A DNA stretch of 64,000 bases, from contig JAOWCC010001751.1 of NCBI GenBank assembly GCA_030867875.1, positions 26,838,369 to 26,902,368 on the forward strand. The letters are read 5' to 3'. This DNA is from Actinernus sp. WN-2022. Taxonomy: Eukaryota; Cnidaria; Anthozoa; Actiniaria; Actinernidae. Positions 22,768 to 33,245 of this stretch are shown here, piece by piece. The translations under genes and the position numbers were made by a program. Position 1 is the first letter of the stretch. The number at the start of each line of letters is the position of its first letter. Under the pieces are notes generated by a model. The model was given only the letters and a program-made list of their open reading frames with translations, was not told where the DNA came from and did not search any database.

Positions 22768-22860
22768 AGATTCAAATGACAAAGGGCATGGCGGCCATGT
22801 TGGTGCCCCAACAAACGAAGCTAATGAGGAATCTATTGTTTAAGGGCACCAAATGGCGGC
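22768..22860. mobile_element. Foldback element related to 48843-48930
   Basis: GGCCATGTTGGTGCCC (from about 22794) pairs with GGGCACCAAATGGCGGC (22843-22860). The whole segment, including AGATTCAAATGACAAA and AACGAAGCTAATGAGGAA, matches the reverse strand of 48843-48930. That shows a dispersed family. Confidence 0.75.
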
Positions 22861-23214
22861 TATGACGTCGGCGAAAGCCAGCAATAGGGAGAAGTCAAGC
22901 GGAGTATCACAGAGATGGCTGAATGGCAACTGAAGGTATCAATGGACTGGCCACGCATATGGCCATGTTCGAACACTAGATGATAAATTATGTATCTCCA
23001 AACAACCATGTAATTTACTTTTTACTACATGAAAGGTTATTTTCTTCAGGCTAACTCAGTCTTTTACACTGGAACTTCTTGTTTAACATGCGGCCATAAC
23101 TCACTTGTTCTTAATTGCGCTCACTCGTACGTGAGTTATCAAACTAACTGACTTCAAGATAAATTCCGATCCGTATCTCCGCATGGCTATGTAATAATTA
23201 TTCAATATGGACAC
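22861..23214. other. Non-coding, nothing recognised
   Basis: No frame, RNA gene or strong repeat. Confidence 0.5.
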
Positions 23215-23281
23215 GTATGTGATAAAAGAGTTATCATCGCGAGTAAATCTTTAATCTTTTATCCTTTATCACACATACGAG
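23215..23281. repeat. Hairpin CGTATGTGATAAA...
   Basis: CGTATGTGATAAAAGAGTTA is matched by the inverted TCTTTTATCCTTTATCACACATACG with a small bulge. Likely a short foldback. Confidence 0.6.
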
Positions 23282-23444
23282 TGGGCATTGATTAACCAAT
23301 TTACCTAATGCCGTTTCATCCAGAAAGAAATGAAATTTCATAGTTTACTGCAGAGTTTGTAGGGACACGCATCTAAATACCAATGGTGATCTTTTTTCGG
23401 TGGTCCCTTCATTTAGGCAACACATGAGTTGCTATCAAAATACA

Positions 23445-23594
23445 ATAGAATTAACACAATACAAAACAATAGAACGAAATACGCAATACAATAGAACACA
23501 ATACACAATACAATAGAACACAATACACAATACAATAGAACACAATACAAAACAATAGAACGAAATACACAATACAATAGAACACAATACAATT
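23445..23594 (+). repeat. 22-bp minisatellite (CAATAGAACACAATACA)
   Basis: Units such as CAATAGAACACAATACACAA follow each other with a period near 22 bp and small indels. The minus-strand open frame across it (Tyr/Cys/Ile/Val repeats) is a by-product of the repeat. Confidence 0.85.
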
Positions 23595-23723
23595 TGGTAG
23601 TAATTCATGTCTGCCTACGTGAAGGGAGTACCCTTTTTTCGGCGCTTTTGATTCATAATGAGCCATTTTCATTTAAAACTCATCATCACGGAGGTATTTA
23701 CATCGCCTTTTGTTCCTTAATGG

Positions 23724-23743
23724 GGGTGGGGGGGGGGGGGGGG
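23724..23743 (+). repeat. G homopolymer tract
   Basis: A near-pure G run. The same motif forms the ends of the MITE at 7169-7629, so it may be an isolated element end, but no partner is seen here. Confidence 0.6.
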
Positions 23744-24080
23744 TAATTTTGGGTACATTTAAACGCTATTCCTTATTCATATTTGAACAATTTCGCAATG
23801 AAAAGAGTATAATTAGTTGGTTATATTTATTTAGGCGCTAAAAGTGTGCGAATCACTGACATGCGCAGTGACACTAATAATGCCCCACAATGGTGAGACG
23901 GTCATTTACATTTATTACAGTTACAAACTGGGAGTGAGGTCATTGAACTAACTGTCTGCTTGATTGAGAGAACAACCCTGAGCTTTGTTCAACTGAAGTA
24001 TGCTCATTATCAGGAGCCCATTATCAGGAGCCCAGTAATGAGCTCTGCCATAAAAACTCTTTTGTAATTTTTATTGCTAT

Positions 24081-24167
24081 GAACCTTTGAAAGGTTTTGA
24101 GTCAAACTTCTGCGAAGAAATTGTTGGTTCTATGTTCTACGTACTGTTTAATAAACGAGTAGCAGTG
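24081..24167 (+). mobile_element. Left half of the foldback element hit by the YR retroelement
   Basis: GTTTAATAAACGAGTAGCAGTG directly precedes the retroelement (about 24146-24167). Its mirror, CACGTGCTGCGAGTTTATTAAAC, lies just beyond the other border (28888-28990). The copy at 54478-54590 has both halves joined. Upstream bases 24081-24150 also match 491-566 in reverse. Confidence 0.75.
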
Positions 24168-24266
24168 TTTATACTCTTATCACCCTGAAACGAGCATAAA
24201 ACATTTAATAGCTAAACTGCATTAAACACAAACAACAGATCAGGGATGGGCATCTCGTTTATTGAT
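24168..24266 (-). repeat. Split direct repeat B2
   Basis: 99 bp starting TTTATACTCTTATCACCC and ending CTCGTTTATTGAT, the same as B1 at 24551-24649. It forms the 3' end of the retroelement in its own orientation. Confidence 0.85.
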
Positions 24267-24375
24267 ACTTGTCGGACACGTATAATTACAGCAGTATATA
24301 ATGTTGCATGGCCAATCACGTCTGTATAGATGTGTAGTTAGTAATTTCTTCTGTTCTCAACATATATCCCGAAGA

Positions 24376-24553
24376 AAATTTAGGTATCAAGGTAGAGAAA
24401 CGCCTTCGAATGATTCTTACATATTAATCACTCTTCTTATACACCCTCAACGCAATCCCAACGGGATTATGTAACTTGTTTATATAACATAACAACATTC
24501 TGCATTAATTCCTACCCACTTGTGTACATTCCGTAACGCTAATAAATATATTT
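24376..24553 (-). repeat. Split direct repeat A2
   Basis: 178 bp from AAATTTAGGTATCAAGG to CGCTAATAAATATATTT, the same as A1. It overlaps B1 by the three bases TTT (24551-24553). Confidence 0.88.
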
Positions 24554-24649
24554 ATACTCTTATCACCCTGAAACGAGCATAAAACATTTAATAGCTAAAC
24601 TGCATTAAACACAAACAACAGATCAGGGATGGGCATCTCGTTTATTGAT
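24551..24649 (-). repeat. Split direct repeat B1
   Basis: 99-bp copy of B2 adjoining A2. Beyond it the sequences diverge (GCCCGACC here, ACTTGTCG after B2). Confidence 0.85.
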
Positions 24650-25649
24650 GCCCGACCTTCGATGATAAAGAAAGACCATGATGCAAGCTAAACATTCAAA
24701 CTTCTAGAAACTGAAAGCAAAGAACAAGGTTGTCTTGACGTACGTATCCATCTTTTGATCAGTACTATTTACTTTGACCTAAACAATAGTGTAATGGTAC
24801 TTGTAATAAGGTCTGTTTCAGCCATAAACACTTGTGAAACGATCCTATAAATATCAGTCTTACTCTTCAGCAATGATATACAGCTCGACAGAACTGTTAT
24901 CGCAAAATTTGACATCGCAGTAGTACAAACTGGCTAACTCAGTGAAACGCGGTGTATGCTGTAACACAAATTGCGGTTTAGTGAAGTCTGAAAAATTCAC
25001 GGTAACATTCATTTCTGAAGTAACAGGCCCCTTCTTGGAGTTAGTTCAGATAATTTCCTTTTTTACCGGCTTAAAGAATATAACTGACGTACTAATTTTG
25101 GAGCGCAAATGCTGGTAAAGCTGTAGAATTTCTACGCCCAATTATTTCCGTAAAATAGAGGCTCTTGTACTGAATATGGACAATTACATTGTTAGTAATA
25201 ATCTTACAGCGCAACTGAAATCTCATAGAGACGGTAGAGGAGAAATTTCGGATAGGCCCAAATTATTGAAGGCTCTTGAATATATGTCCATTGTGTTAGC
25301 TTCCGCTTGAACAGCACGCAGGGGCGGCTGCTAACTTCCGTAACTGTGGATCCATAAAGCCATTAACTTTCAATGCAAATTAAACGCTTGTTCACCTTGT
25401 AAAAGGAGATAAAAAACAATAATATATTAGAACAGGCCCAGTGGCCGCAACGTGATGCACAAACCACATTTCTCTATAATAAACAGGCTATTCAGTGTGT
25501 CGTTCCAGTGAACATAAAGTTAATGAGCCAGTGCTGTTATACTGCCGTTCTGTCTATACGGGCTTGTTATATAGCAGTAAAACTATGCTCCAACAGTAAC
25601 AGAGATCGTGTGCTAAGTTTCAGAAACGAGCAATGATTTTATATTATAT

Positions 25650-26530
25650 TAAACCAGTGTTCAAAGACTTTTCCATTCTAAACAGACAAAATCACTATAG
25701 CAAATTATGTCTACCGTATTCCGTAACTAGTAGAATTAATGCCTTTACACTGGCTAGCAGTCTAGACCAGTTAAGATACTGCCGTACTCTCTAGCAGTCT
25801 AGATCGGCCAGTTAAAATAATTAGCGGTAATAAAATGCTCCATCGAGCAATAAAAACACTGTATCGTATTGAGTTGTATTGTTAAACTGCCATTCTCAAC
25901 CTGAGACAAAATCAAAGTAAAATTAATGCCTTTTCACTGGCTAGCAGTCTAGACCAGTTAAGATACTGCCGTACTCTCTAGCAGTCTAGATCGGCCAGTT
26001 AAAATAATTAGCGGTAATAAAATGCTCCATCGAGCAATAAAAACACTGTATCGTATTGAGTTGTATTGTTAAACTGCCATTCTCAACCTGAGACAAAATC
26101 AAAGTAAAATTAATGCCTTTTCACTGGCTAGCAGTCTAGACCAGTTAAGATACTGCCGTACTCTCTAGCAGTCTAGATCGGCCAGTTAAAATAATTAGCG
26201 GTAATAAAATGCTCCATCGAGCAATAAAAACACTGTATCGTATTGAGTTGTATTGTTAAACTACCATTCTCAACAGACAAAATCAATAGCAAAATGTCTA
26301 CCGTAAACCGTAACTAGTAGAATTAATGCCTTTACACTGGCTAGCAGTCTAGACCAGTTAAGATACTGCCGTACTCTTGCAGTCTATAGCCCGGCCAGTT
26401 AAAATAATTAGCGGTAATAAATGCTCCATCGAGCAATAAAAACATTGTATCGTATTGAGTTGTATTATTAAACTGCCATTCTCAACAGACAAAATCAATG
26501 ACAAATTGTCTAAATGTCATACCAGAAACT
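25650..26530 (+). repeat. 187-bp tandem array, four copies
   Basis: Copies start at GCCTTT(A/T)CACTGGCTAGC near 25741, 25928, 26115 and 26328. The steps are 187, 187 and 213 bp, and a partial fifth begins near 26530. Each unit has two versions of CTAGCAGTCTAGA...CCAGTTAA, then GCGGTAATAAAATGCTCC and GTATCGTATTGAGTTG. The first and last spacers share CCGTAACTAGTAGAATTAAT, unlike the middle ones. Confidence 0.88.
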
Positions 26531-27304
26531 AATATATTGCCTTTACACTGGCAGTAGCAGACATGCTTTGCGATTCTTTTCTGTACTGGGAAATATCGGT
26601 ACCAACGTAACGAGCAGCTAGAATTCACCAGCCAAACTTGCGGCCACGGAATCAATGCCTAGCATATCTGTATTTAAGTACTTTGAATAAAATCGAGGAA
26701 CTTTACCGTTTTTAAAACTAGCAAAACAGTCGATTGGGAGCAAGGTCCCGGCCAGTAAGACGTAGCTGCACAAAAATAAGAGTCTTTCACTCTCCAGTCT
26801 TAATAAACAACAACATAATCCGCATTCTTATTGAGAGTACGAGGTACCATTCTGGCTCGATGTCAGCGTTATTTACTTTGGCACAATAGCATTTATCTAA
26901 CACCTAATTTGTGCAAATGATCTTTCATGCTGCCAGAATAAACAAGTTTGAACTGCTTAATTGTCCATGAACCACTTGACAATAGTATCGGATAGTAAGT
27001 GTACAAAATGATACAGGGCAAAATTAACATATTCTTTATTTCCATCCAAGTGAAGCTTGCTGAATGGTTTCATTTCTAGTGAGTCCCAATTCTTATGCAT
27101 TACCATCGATATAAAGGCAGCACAACCGACATCACTGACACGTACATGTACGTGCGTCTGTATGAACGATTCTAGTTGGTAGACGGACAGTATTCACAAG
27201 TGATTTCGACTAATATGGTTCGTCGGTGTGTTACGCTTCTAGAAGTGAATTCTCATAAAAAGCGTCCAGGATTACAAAGGAATCCCACCTTGTCTAGCAT
27301 TGAT

Positions 27305-27800
27305 TACCGTCGTCTAGGTAAACGACTATCTTGATACTCAATATAATATACGCGAATATTGCAGTAACAGCTTCATACGTTTCAGTAGTGAATATGTTAG
27401 GACCAGTAGACAAAATAAATGGCAAAACAGTAAACTTCTAGTACTTCATAGCACCACCGAATGGCCAGGAAAAACCTAACACTTATTGATCTAGCGGGAA
27501 AATCTTAGTATGGTGATAACCCTATTTGACAAAAATTGCCGGTCGAATACAAAACATTGGCAAACACCCATACCATCATCTAGGTAAACAACTAATTTAA
27601 ACGTTTTACAACGAGAATATTTCACTAGCAGTCTCATAAGTTAAGTGAATATGTAAGGACTTGAACTTGGACCAGTTGACAAGCCAAATGGCAAGACCGT
27701 AAACGTGTAGTATTTCGTAACAGCGCCGAATGGCCAGGAAAAACCTAACACTTACTGATCTAGCGAGAAAATCTCAATATGGTGATAACCAGGTTTAATA
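27305..27800 (+). repeat. Duplicated block of about 270 bp
   Basis: 27305-27530 and 27575-27800 share CTAGGTAAACGACT, GTGAATATGT, AATGGCCAGGAAAAACC and TATGGTGATAACC in the same order, with moderate divergence. It lies inside the YR retroelement. Confidence 0.75.
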
Positions 27801-27869
27801 TCAGACGAATAAAGCCAATTTGACGAAAGATCTAACAGACGATCAAGCATAGGCTTGGCATCTACAAAT

Positions 27870-28159
27870 AACAGGCATTCGGATATCTAAGGTTCTAATA
27901 AAAGCCTATTTTCACCGTTTGACTGAATCGAAACATACAATGGATTTACCACCGTAGGGGCGAAGCTGCATTCCACTACTGATTCAACATCTAACAGAGC
28001 AATAGTAGCCTTCTGTACGAATTCACTGTTTTGAATTGCTAACTTATTGTTACTAAACCGCGCCAGGGCGGGAGTAGTACAAAACGGAAAATTGTATTGC
28101 TCAAAAACAGTTTGCTGAATGAATTGAGCTCCTATAAAGTGCTCCCAAAACCCAAACAT
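27870..28159 (-). pseudogene. DIRS/Ngaro-like reverse transcriptase, N-terminal part
   Basis: A frame of about 95 codons. It opens with an FWEHFIGAQFI segment, then NFPFCTTPALARFSNNKLA, a FVQKATIALLDVESVVEC helix, and VVNPLYVSIQSNGENRLLLE with RYPN just after. This order (W-x-x-I/L, PF, NN-x-A, FV-x-x-A-I-x-x-LL, VNPL-x-V, RL-x-L-x-x-R) is the entry region of RTs in DIRS/Ngaro-type elements as I know them. The catalytic part is missing; a stop follows within about ten codons. The expected LDLR block is altered. Alternative: a Ty3-like RT, but the VNPL...RLLL arrangement fits DIRS/Ngaro better. Confidence 0.65.
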
Positions 28160-28164
28160 GTGAA

Positions 28165-28709
28165 CTAGTCTTCCTTAGACCTTTTTCAGATATCACAATT
28201 TCCGCTGTATTACGCGTAGTTACGCTCAAGCGTGCTCATTGTCAAAGAATTGGAAATTTCAGACGACAGATTATACTTAGCTTTTCCTAGCCTGTGCACA
28301 GTATCTTCGTACTTCTTGTCCACCACACTTTCAATTGGTTGTGGTCGTACTTGTCGAGGCACCGCTATTGGTTATTTGGACTTGCTGCAAAATTCGCCAA
28401 GTGTCAAAGCTTCCCGCAGCTGAACACTTGTCCTTTGCCTGAAGACTCGTGGTGTAGCGAAAGGGTTGATACCGCGCTGAGAGACATCCTGTACTGTTTA
28501 TTCCCTCTGATCCTCGCACGTGGCTCTCTTTTCTGCGACACGACGTAGCTTCTTTTCAGCACTAAAATCTTCGGCCAGCTCATCAGACTCTGTATTCTTC
28601 AGGAACTGTCCAGCCAGCAAAGCTTCCAAATTCGAAGAACCATGCAGTTGCTCTTTGAGGAGACTACGGGAGTTTCGGTTTTGCTTACCAGTTCTGGGTC
28701 CGACATCAT
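28165..28709 (-). pseudogene. Gag-like region of the YR retroelement (decayed)
   Basis: Starts directly after repeat A1 with ATGATGTCGGACCCAG on the minus strand, as expected for a first ORF. Short frames give an acidic helical segment (SNLEALLAGQFLKNTESDEL, then a charged EKKLRRVAEKRA stretch) and, after a shift, a Cys-poor segment CSAAGSFDTWRI that could be a worn zinc knuckle. Several shifts and stops break it. The gag identity rests on position and general character, not on a firm motif. Confidence 0.4.
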
Positions 28710-28887
28710 AAATTTAGGTATCAAGGTAGAGAAACGCCTTCGAATGATTCTTACATATTAATCACTCTTCTTATACACCCTCAACGCAATCCCAACGGGA
28801 TTATGTAACTTGTTTATATAACATAACAACATTCTGCATTAATTCCTACCCACTTGTGTACATTCCGTAACGCTAATAAATATATTT
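28710..28887 (-). repeat. Split direct repeat A1
   Basis: 178 bp matching A2 (24376-24553) without a visible difference. It forms the 5' end of the retroelement. The first ATG of the gag-like region lies immediately inside. Confidence 0.88.
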
Positions 28888-28990
28888 TATCAGATATTTT
28901 AGATCTGATAAAACACGTGCTGCGAGTTTATTAAACGGCTTCAAAAACGTATAATGGTACTTAATGAACCATTGAACCTTTGTATTCACA
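28888..28990 (+). mobile_element. Right half of the interrupted foldback element
   Basis: TATCAGATATTTTAGATCTGATAAAACACG followed by GAGTTTATTAAACGGCTTCA mirrors 24146-24167 and matches the intact copy at 54505-54610, including the downstream AATGAACCATT and TTCGAGTAATCAC blocks. Confidence 0.75.
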
Positions 28991-29237
28991 ACGCCATGCA
29001 AAAATTCGAGTAATCACTGCCTGCGATTACGAACATCTCAAGGGAATGACATGAAGAAATTGCCATACTATGTTGTTTGTTTGGCTGGCTTCAAGCGGAC
29101 GTTTCGCAATGCTGAAATCATTGTGTGGCAAAGAACAAGCTAGGGCAAGAAGAACCTGCACTTGAAGGTTTTGGTGTCGTGGCTGACATCGATAAAGTTC
29201 AAGACTCGGAAAGCGATGTGACTGACATGACGGCAGA

Positions 29238-29365
29238 ATGCACTGTGCTGCACCGTACTGCACCGCACCGCACCGCACCGCACCGCACTGCACCGCGCTG
29301 CACTGCACTGAACCGCACTGCACTGCACCGCACCGCACCGCACTGCACTGCACTGCACTGCATTG
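29238..29365 (+). repeat. CACCG/CACTG pentanucleotide repeat
   Basis: About 25 units of CACCG or CACTG, ending in CATTG/TATTG variants. A 5-bp unit leaves several frames open on both strands, which explains the His/Arg/Thr/Ala and Cys/Gly/Ala frames here. They are not genes. Confidence 0.92.
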
Positions 29366-31034
29366 TATTGTAGCGTATTGTATTTCCAATTCATGGAAGA
29401 GGTCCAGATTTTCCAGTGTAAGCGCGCGAGCCAATAGATATGGGGAAGTTAGGCAGATCATTTTTAACCAATTAATCAGTTAACCTTTTCATCAAAACAC
29501 TTTGGAAACCATGTCATTTGGCAATTAAGCTATTTCCCTTCTTTCCGAGATTGTTATAGTCAAGCAATTCGATTAAGTGATATCGTGCTCCTTTAAATGT
29601 ACGCGAAATTATCAAGGAGAACTGAAGTTCAGGTATTCCATAGTAGGGGCTTCATGAATCGGATGGTTATTTCTTGTTCTAGCATTTTTTGTGCCGGGTA
29701 AAGTGATATACCTCCATTTTATACTTTCTGAAAAGTGCCGGAAGTGCATGGCTCTATAACATTGCCGTCTTTTAGTATCTAACACTCCAGCCCAGACTCA
29801 ATGGCTAAGTCTACAAGCCGACTTTAAATGTTGAAATGTGCTTCCTTTCCCAATGCCATAGAAATAACAGCTGAAGGACTGCTAGCCTATGAAGTCAGAT
29901 ATCGATTTCTGTAACCTACAAGATTTTTGCACCTTACTAAAACGCTTAAAAAAATCGGAGATATTAATTCCAAGAAGTTCAGTGCCTTTACGGGAAGTTA
30001 GTTGCCAAATGGAGAGAAACTTGGAACTCGTTTGTTGTAACCCACGAAGACACACCATTGCTCTAACTGCGGGATCGCTAAAGTATATCAAAGAAAATAA
30101 TTACTGATGAGACAAATTGAGTCAGACGGAGCATTAAATAATATATGTTAGACACAACGGCGGCTAGCTAACATCTAAAGTGGTCACAGAAAGTAAAGAA
30201 AGTAGAAAAGGTAAAGAAAAGAAAGTAGAAAAGGCTTCACTCTCTAAATTTCATTTCTATGTAGAGTTTCAAAAAATCAGACCAGTTTTAAGTCAGCCGT
30301 TGTTTCATCTGCGTTGTAAATTTCATGTTTGTGTATTTTCCGGCAGTAAGTGGTGGATCAGACTTATGCGCGTTCGATTGACCGTATGGTAAGCCTCTGG
30401 AAATCACTTGTTCAATCACATTTTGCACTGTAAGCTACACACGCTTACTGATATATGATATTCACGATACATTTAGTATTCCAGCCGAACTAAAACCTGC
30501 CGACATAAGCGCCTTGTAATGATCATTCCGTGTAATTATCCTTATTCCGCAATACGGTCAGTCAAATGCACTGTTAGTTTATACGTTGGAACATCTCTTT
30601 TCACTGTATACGTTTGATTCATAAAAGAGAAATCTTGTTGTGTATAATTGTTCCTTGCTTTGAATGTCAGAAACGAAACAAGATTTTCAAGTATACAACG
30701 AGAATCCCCGGTAAGATAAGAGACTGTAAGATAGCAGAGAGATAACCGATAGCAGAGACATTATTGTCGTCACACATACCAAGGAAAACAATCACATCTC
30801 CAGCAAAATGAAAACACGATTAGCTCACTCGGTACAGTCCTTTTATAAATTTGGTAGTGGCCAATTAGGAGCCGTATGGCAAAAATAATTAATTGATACC
30901 AGTTCCCCGTACCTGGAGTCACAAATTATAAGACTTGAGTCTACTGTACATGGCGGAGCTTGAGAGGAAGGTTTTCATATTTTCTATTCTCCGACGCGCA
31001 ACACACTGAGAGAAACTCATATGAGTTATTTAGT
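29366..31034. other. Non-coding, no supported gene
   Basis: Frames at 29889-30107 (both strands) and 30180-30392 lack motifs or support. A purine stretch with AGAAAAGG repeats lies near 30185-30235. No RNA gene is visible. Confidence 0.45.
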
Positions 31035-31175
31035 ACCGACTGGGAGGTCCGTACAGAGAAAAACTGTGGTCTTGAAATGTACTGACCGGTCGAGGCCGCA
31101 GGCCGACGTTACTACTTCAGTTCAAGCCCGAGGGCACAGTTTTTAGTTCTCTATACGGACCGACCCTAAGCCGGT
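31035..31175. mobile_element. Foldback element with CCGACTGGG / CCGGCTTAGG ends
   Basis: ACCGACTGGGAGGTCCGTAC...AGAGAAAAACTGTGGTCTTGAA (31035-31076) is mirrored by 31121-31175 with several mismatches, around a GC-rich centre GGTCGAGGCCGCAGGCCG. Confidence 0.7.
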
Positions 31176-31660
31176 ATTTAACGCCTTTTCTCTATTCTCT
31201 GTCCAGTTGATAGACGAATTATTGAACAAACTCCAATGAATTGAGAGTTTGCGCACTGGTTACCGTGGTCAGAGATAGGAAAACGCCACCCTCGCTCCCG
31301 GAACCATGCAATCAGATTTCAGGAAATCGTATGGGTTTCCGCCCGCTCCCCGAACCAATCAGATTGCAGGAAATCGTAGGTTACCGCCCGTTAGCGCGCG
31401 AAACAAATAAAGCTGTTCATATCTACAAGTGATTTGCATTCACAAAATTATGGCTGTATTTTTTGTTAATCAAATCGCTGATACGTATTGGTGAAATTTT
31501 ACCAAATGAATGATTTCCCATCGGAAGCTCTGAAATATAGGAGACAGACAATTTGTTTTACGTTTATGAATTTAAACGTATTCCTTTTTAAATTCCAAAA
31601 TGCCATAGCATGTCCTTTTTAACGCGCCCTTAAGCACTAAGTGGATCCTAAAAAGGCATT

Positions 31661-33245
31661 CCGTGCCGTATGCCATAATGCTGCCTCTCTTGATATGTAT
31701 GATACAGTGTGGCCGTTCCGCTAATGCTGCTTCTCTTGATATGTATGATACCGCCTGACCGTATGTATACGCTAATGCTTCCTCTTGATATGCATGATAC
31801 CACGTAGTCATATGCGCTAATGCTGCCTCTCTTGATATGCATGATACCGCGTGGCCATTTCCGCTAATGCCGCTTTTCTTGGTATGTATGGTACCGCCTG
31901 GCCGTATGCACTAATGCTTCCTCTTGAGTGTATGATACCGCGTGGCCGCATGCGCTAATGCTATCTCTCTTGATATGTATGATACCGCGTGGCCGTATGA
32001 ATGCTGCCTCTCTTGATATGTATATATGATACTGCGTAGCCGTATGCGCTAAATAAATGCTGCCTCTCTTGATATGTACGGATACCTCGTGGCCGTATGA
32101 ATGCTGCCTCTCTTGATATGTATATATGATACTGCGTAGCCGTATGCGCTAAATAAATGCTGCCTCTCTTGATATGTACGGATACCTCGTGGCCGTATGA
32201 ATGCTGCCTCTCTTGATATGTATATATATTACTGCGTAGCCGTATGCGCTAATGCTGCCTCTCTTGATATGTACGGATACCTCGTGGCCGTATGAATGCT
32301 GCCTCTCTTGATATGTATATATGATACTGCGTGGCCGCATGCGCTAATGCTGCCTCTCTTGAGTGTATGATACCGCGTGGCCGTATGAATGCTGCCTCTC
32401 TTGATATGTATATATGATACTGCGTAGCCGTATGCGCTAATGCTGCCTCTCTTGATATGTACGGATACCTCGTGGCCGTATGAATGCTGCCTCTCTTGAT
32501 ATGTATATATGATACTGCGTAGCCGTATGCGCTAATGCTGCCTCTCTTGATATGTATATATGATACTGCGTAGCCGTATGCGCTAATGCTGCCTCTCTTG
32601 ATATGTACGGATACCTCGTGGCCGTATGAATGCTGCCTCTCTTGATATGTATAAATGATACTGCGTAGCCGTATGCGCTAATGCTGCCTCTCTTGATATG
32701 TACGGATACCTCGTGGCCGTATGAATGCTGCCTCTCTTGATATGTATATATGATACTGCGTAGCCGTATGCGCTAATGCTGCCTCTCTTGATATGTATAT
32801 ATGATACTGCGTAGCCGTATGCGCTAATGCTGCCTCTCTTGATATGTACGGATACCTCGTGGCCGTATGAATGCTGCCTCTCTTGATATGTATAAATGAT
32901 ACCGCGTGGCCGCATGCGCTAATGCTGCCTCTCTTGATATGTATGATACCGCGTGGCCGTATGAATGCTGCCTCTATTGATATGTATATATGATACTGCG
33001 TGGCCGCATGCGCTAATGCTGCTTCTCTTGATATGTATATATGATACTGCGTAGCCGTATGCGCTAATGCTGCCTCTCTTGATATGTATATATGATACCG
33101 CGTGGCCGCATGCGTTAATGCTGCCTCTCTTGATATGTATGATACCGCGTGGCCGTATGAATGCTGCCTTGATATGTATATATGATACCTCGTGGCCGTA
33201 TGCGCTAATACTGCTTCTTTTGATATGTATCATACCGCGTGTCCA
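31661..33245 (-). repeat. Satellite with alternating 46- and 54-bp subunits
   Basis: The shared core is GCTGCCTCTCTTGATATGTA. Type 1 continues TATATGATACTGCGTAGCCGTATGCGCTAAT; type 2 continues CGGATACCTCGTGGCCGTATGAAT. From about 32040 they mostly alternate, giving a dimeric higher-order repeat of about 100 bp. The left third (31661-32030) is more varied and has single units near 48 bp. The minus strand is open for over 100 codons in places (33233-32919, 32915-32583) with a repeated HIKRGSISAYGYAVSYI-type peptide. I read these as repeat by-products. Confidence 0.9.

Larger units (their letters stand above)
24650..27886. other. Internal region of the YR retroelement, no readable gene
   Basis: In the element's orientation this is where RNase H and tyrosine recombinase should follow the RT. 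I see no such frame. It holds a 187-bp tandem array, a duplicated 270-bp block and otherwise stop-rich AT-rich sequence. Confidence 0.6.
24168..28887 (-). mobile_element. Tyrosine-recombinase-type retroelement with split direct repeats
   Basis: Two different repeats flank and end this 4.7-kb unit. Repeat A occurs at 28710-28887 and 24376-24553 (178 bp, no differences seen). Repeat B occurs at 24551-24649 and 24168-24266 (99 bp, no differences seen). Read on the minus strand, which carries the gag/RT fragments, the order is A1 - coding - B1 - A2 - B2, the plan of PAT/Ngaro elements. A2 and B2 are separated by 109 bp, which is unusual. TTT is present at the outer B2 border, at the A2/B1 overlap and at the outer A1 border. 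No recombinase or RNase H gene is readable, so the copy is non-autonomous. Confidence 0.75.

Noticed and set aside
23451..23672. Tyr/Cys/Val-rich 73-codon minus-strand frame
   Set aside because: It is the translation of the 22-bp minisatellite.
24168..24649. Solo or nested LTRs of an ordinary LTR retrotransposon
   Set aside because: The two direct repeats differ from each other and are arranged as B2-A2-B1 with A1 at the far end. A normal LTR pair would be one repeat at each end with a target duplication.
25650..26530. CRISPR-like array
   Set aside because: The units are 187 bp of conserved sequence without repeat/spacer alternation, in a eukaryotic context.
28232..28711. Plus-strand frames of 62-84 codons
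   Set aside because: They lie opposite the gag-like region of the retroelement and have no domain.
29125..29483. Several overlapping frames of 80-144 codons on both strands
   Set aside because: They run through the CACCG/CACTG repeat, whose 5-bp period leaves many frames open. The peptides are pure repeat translation.
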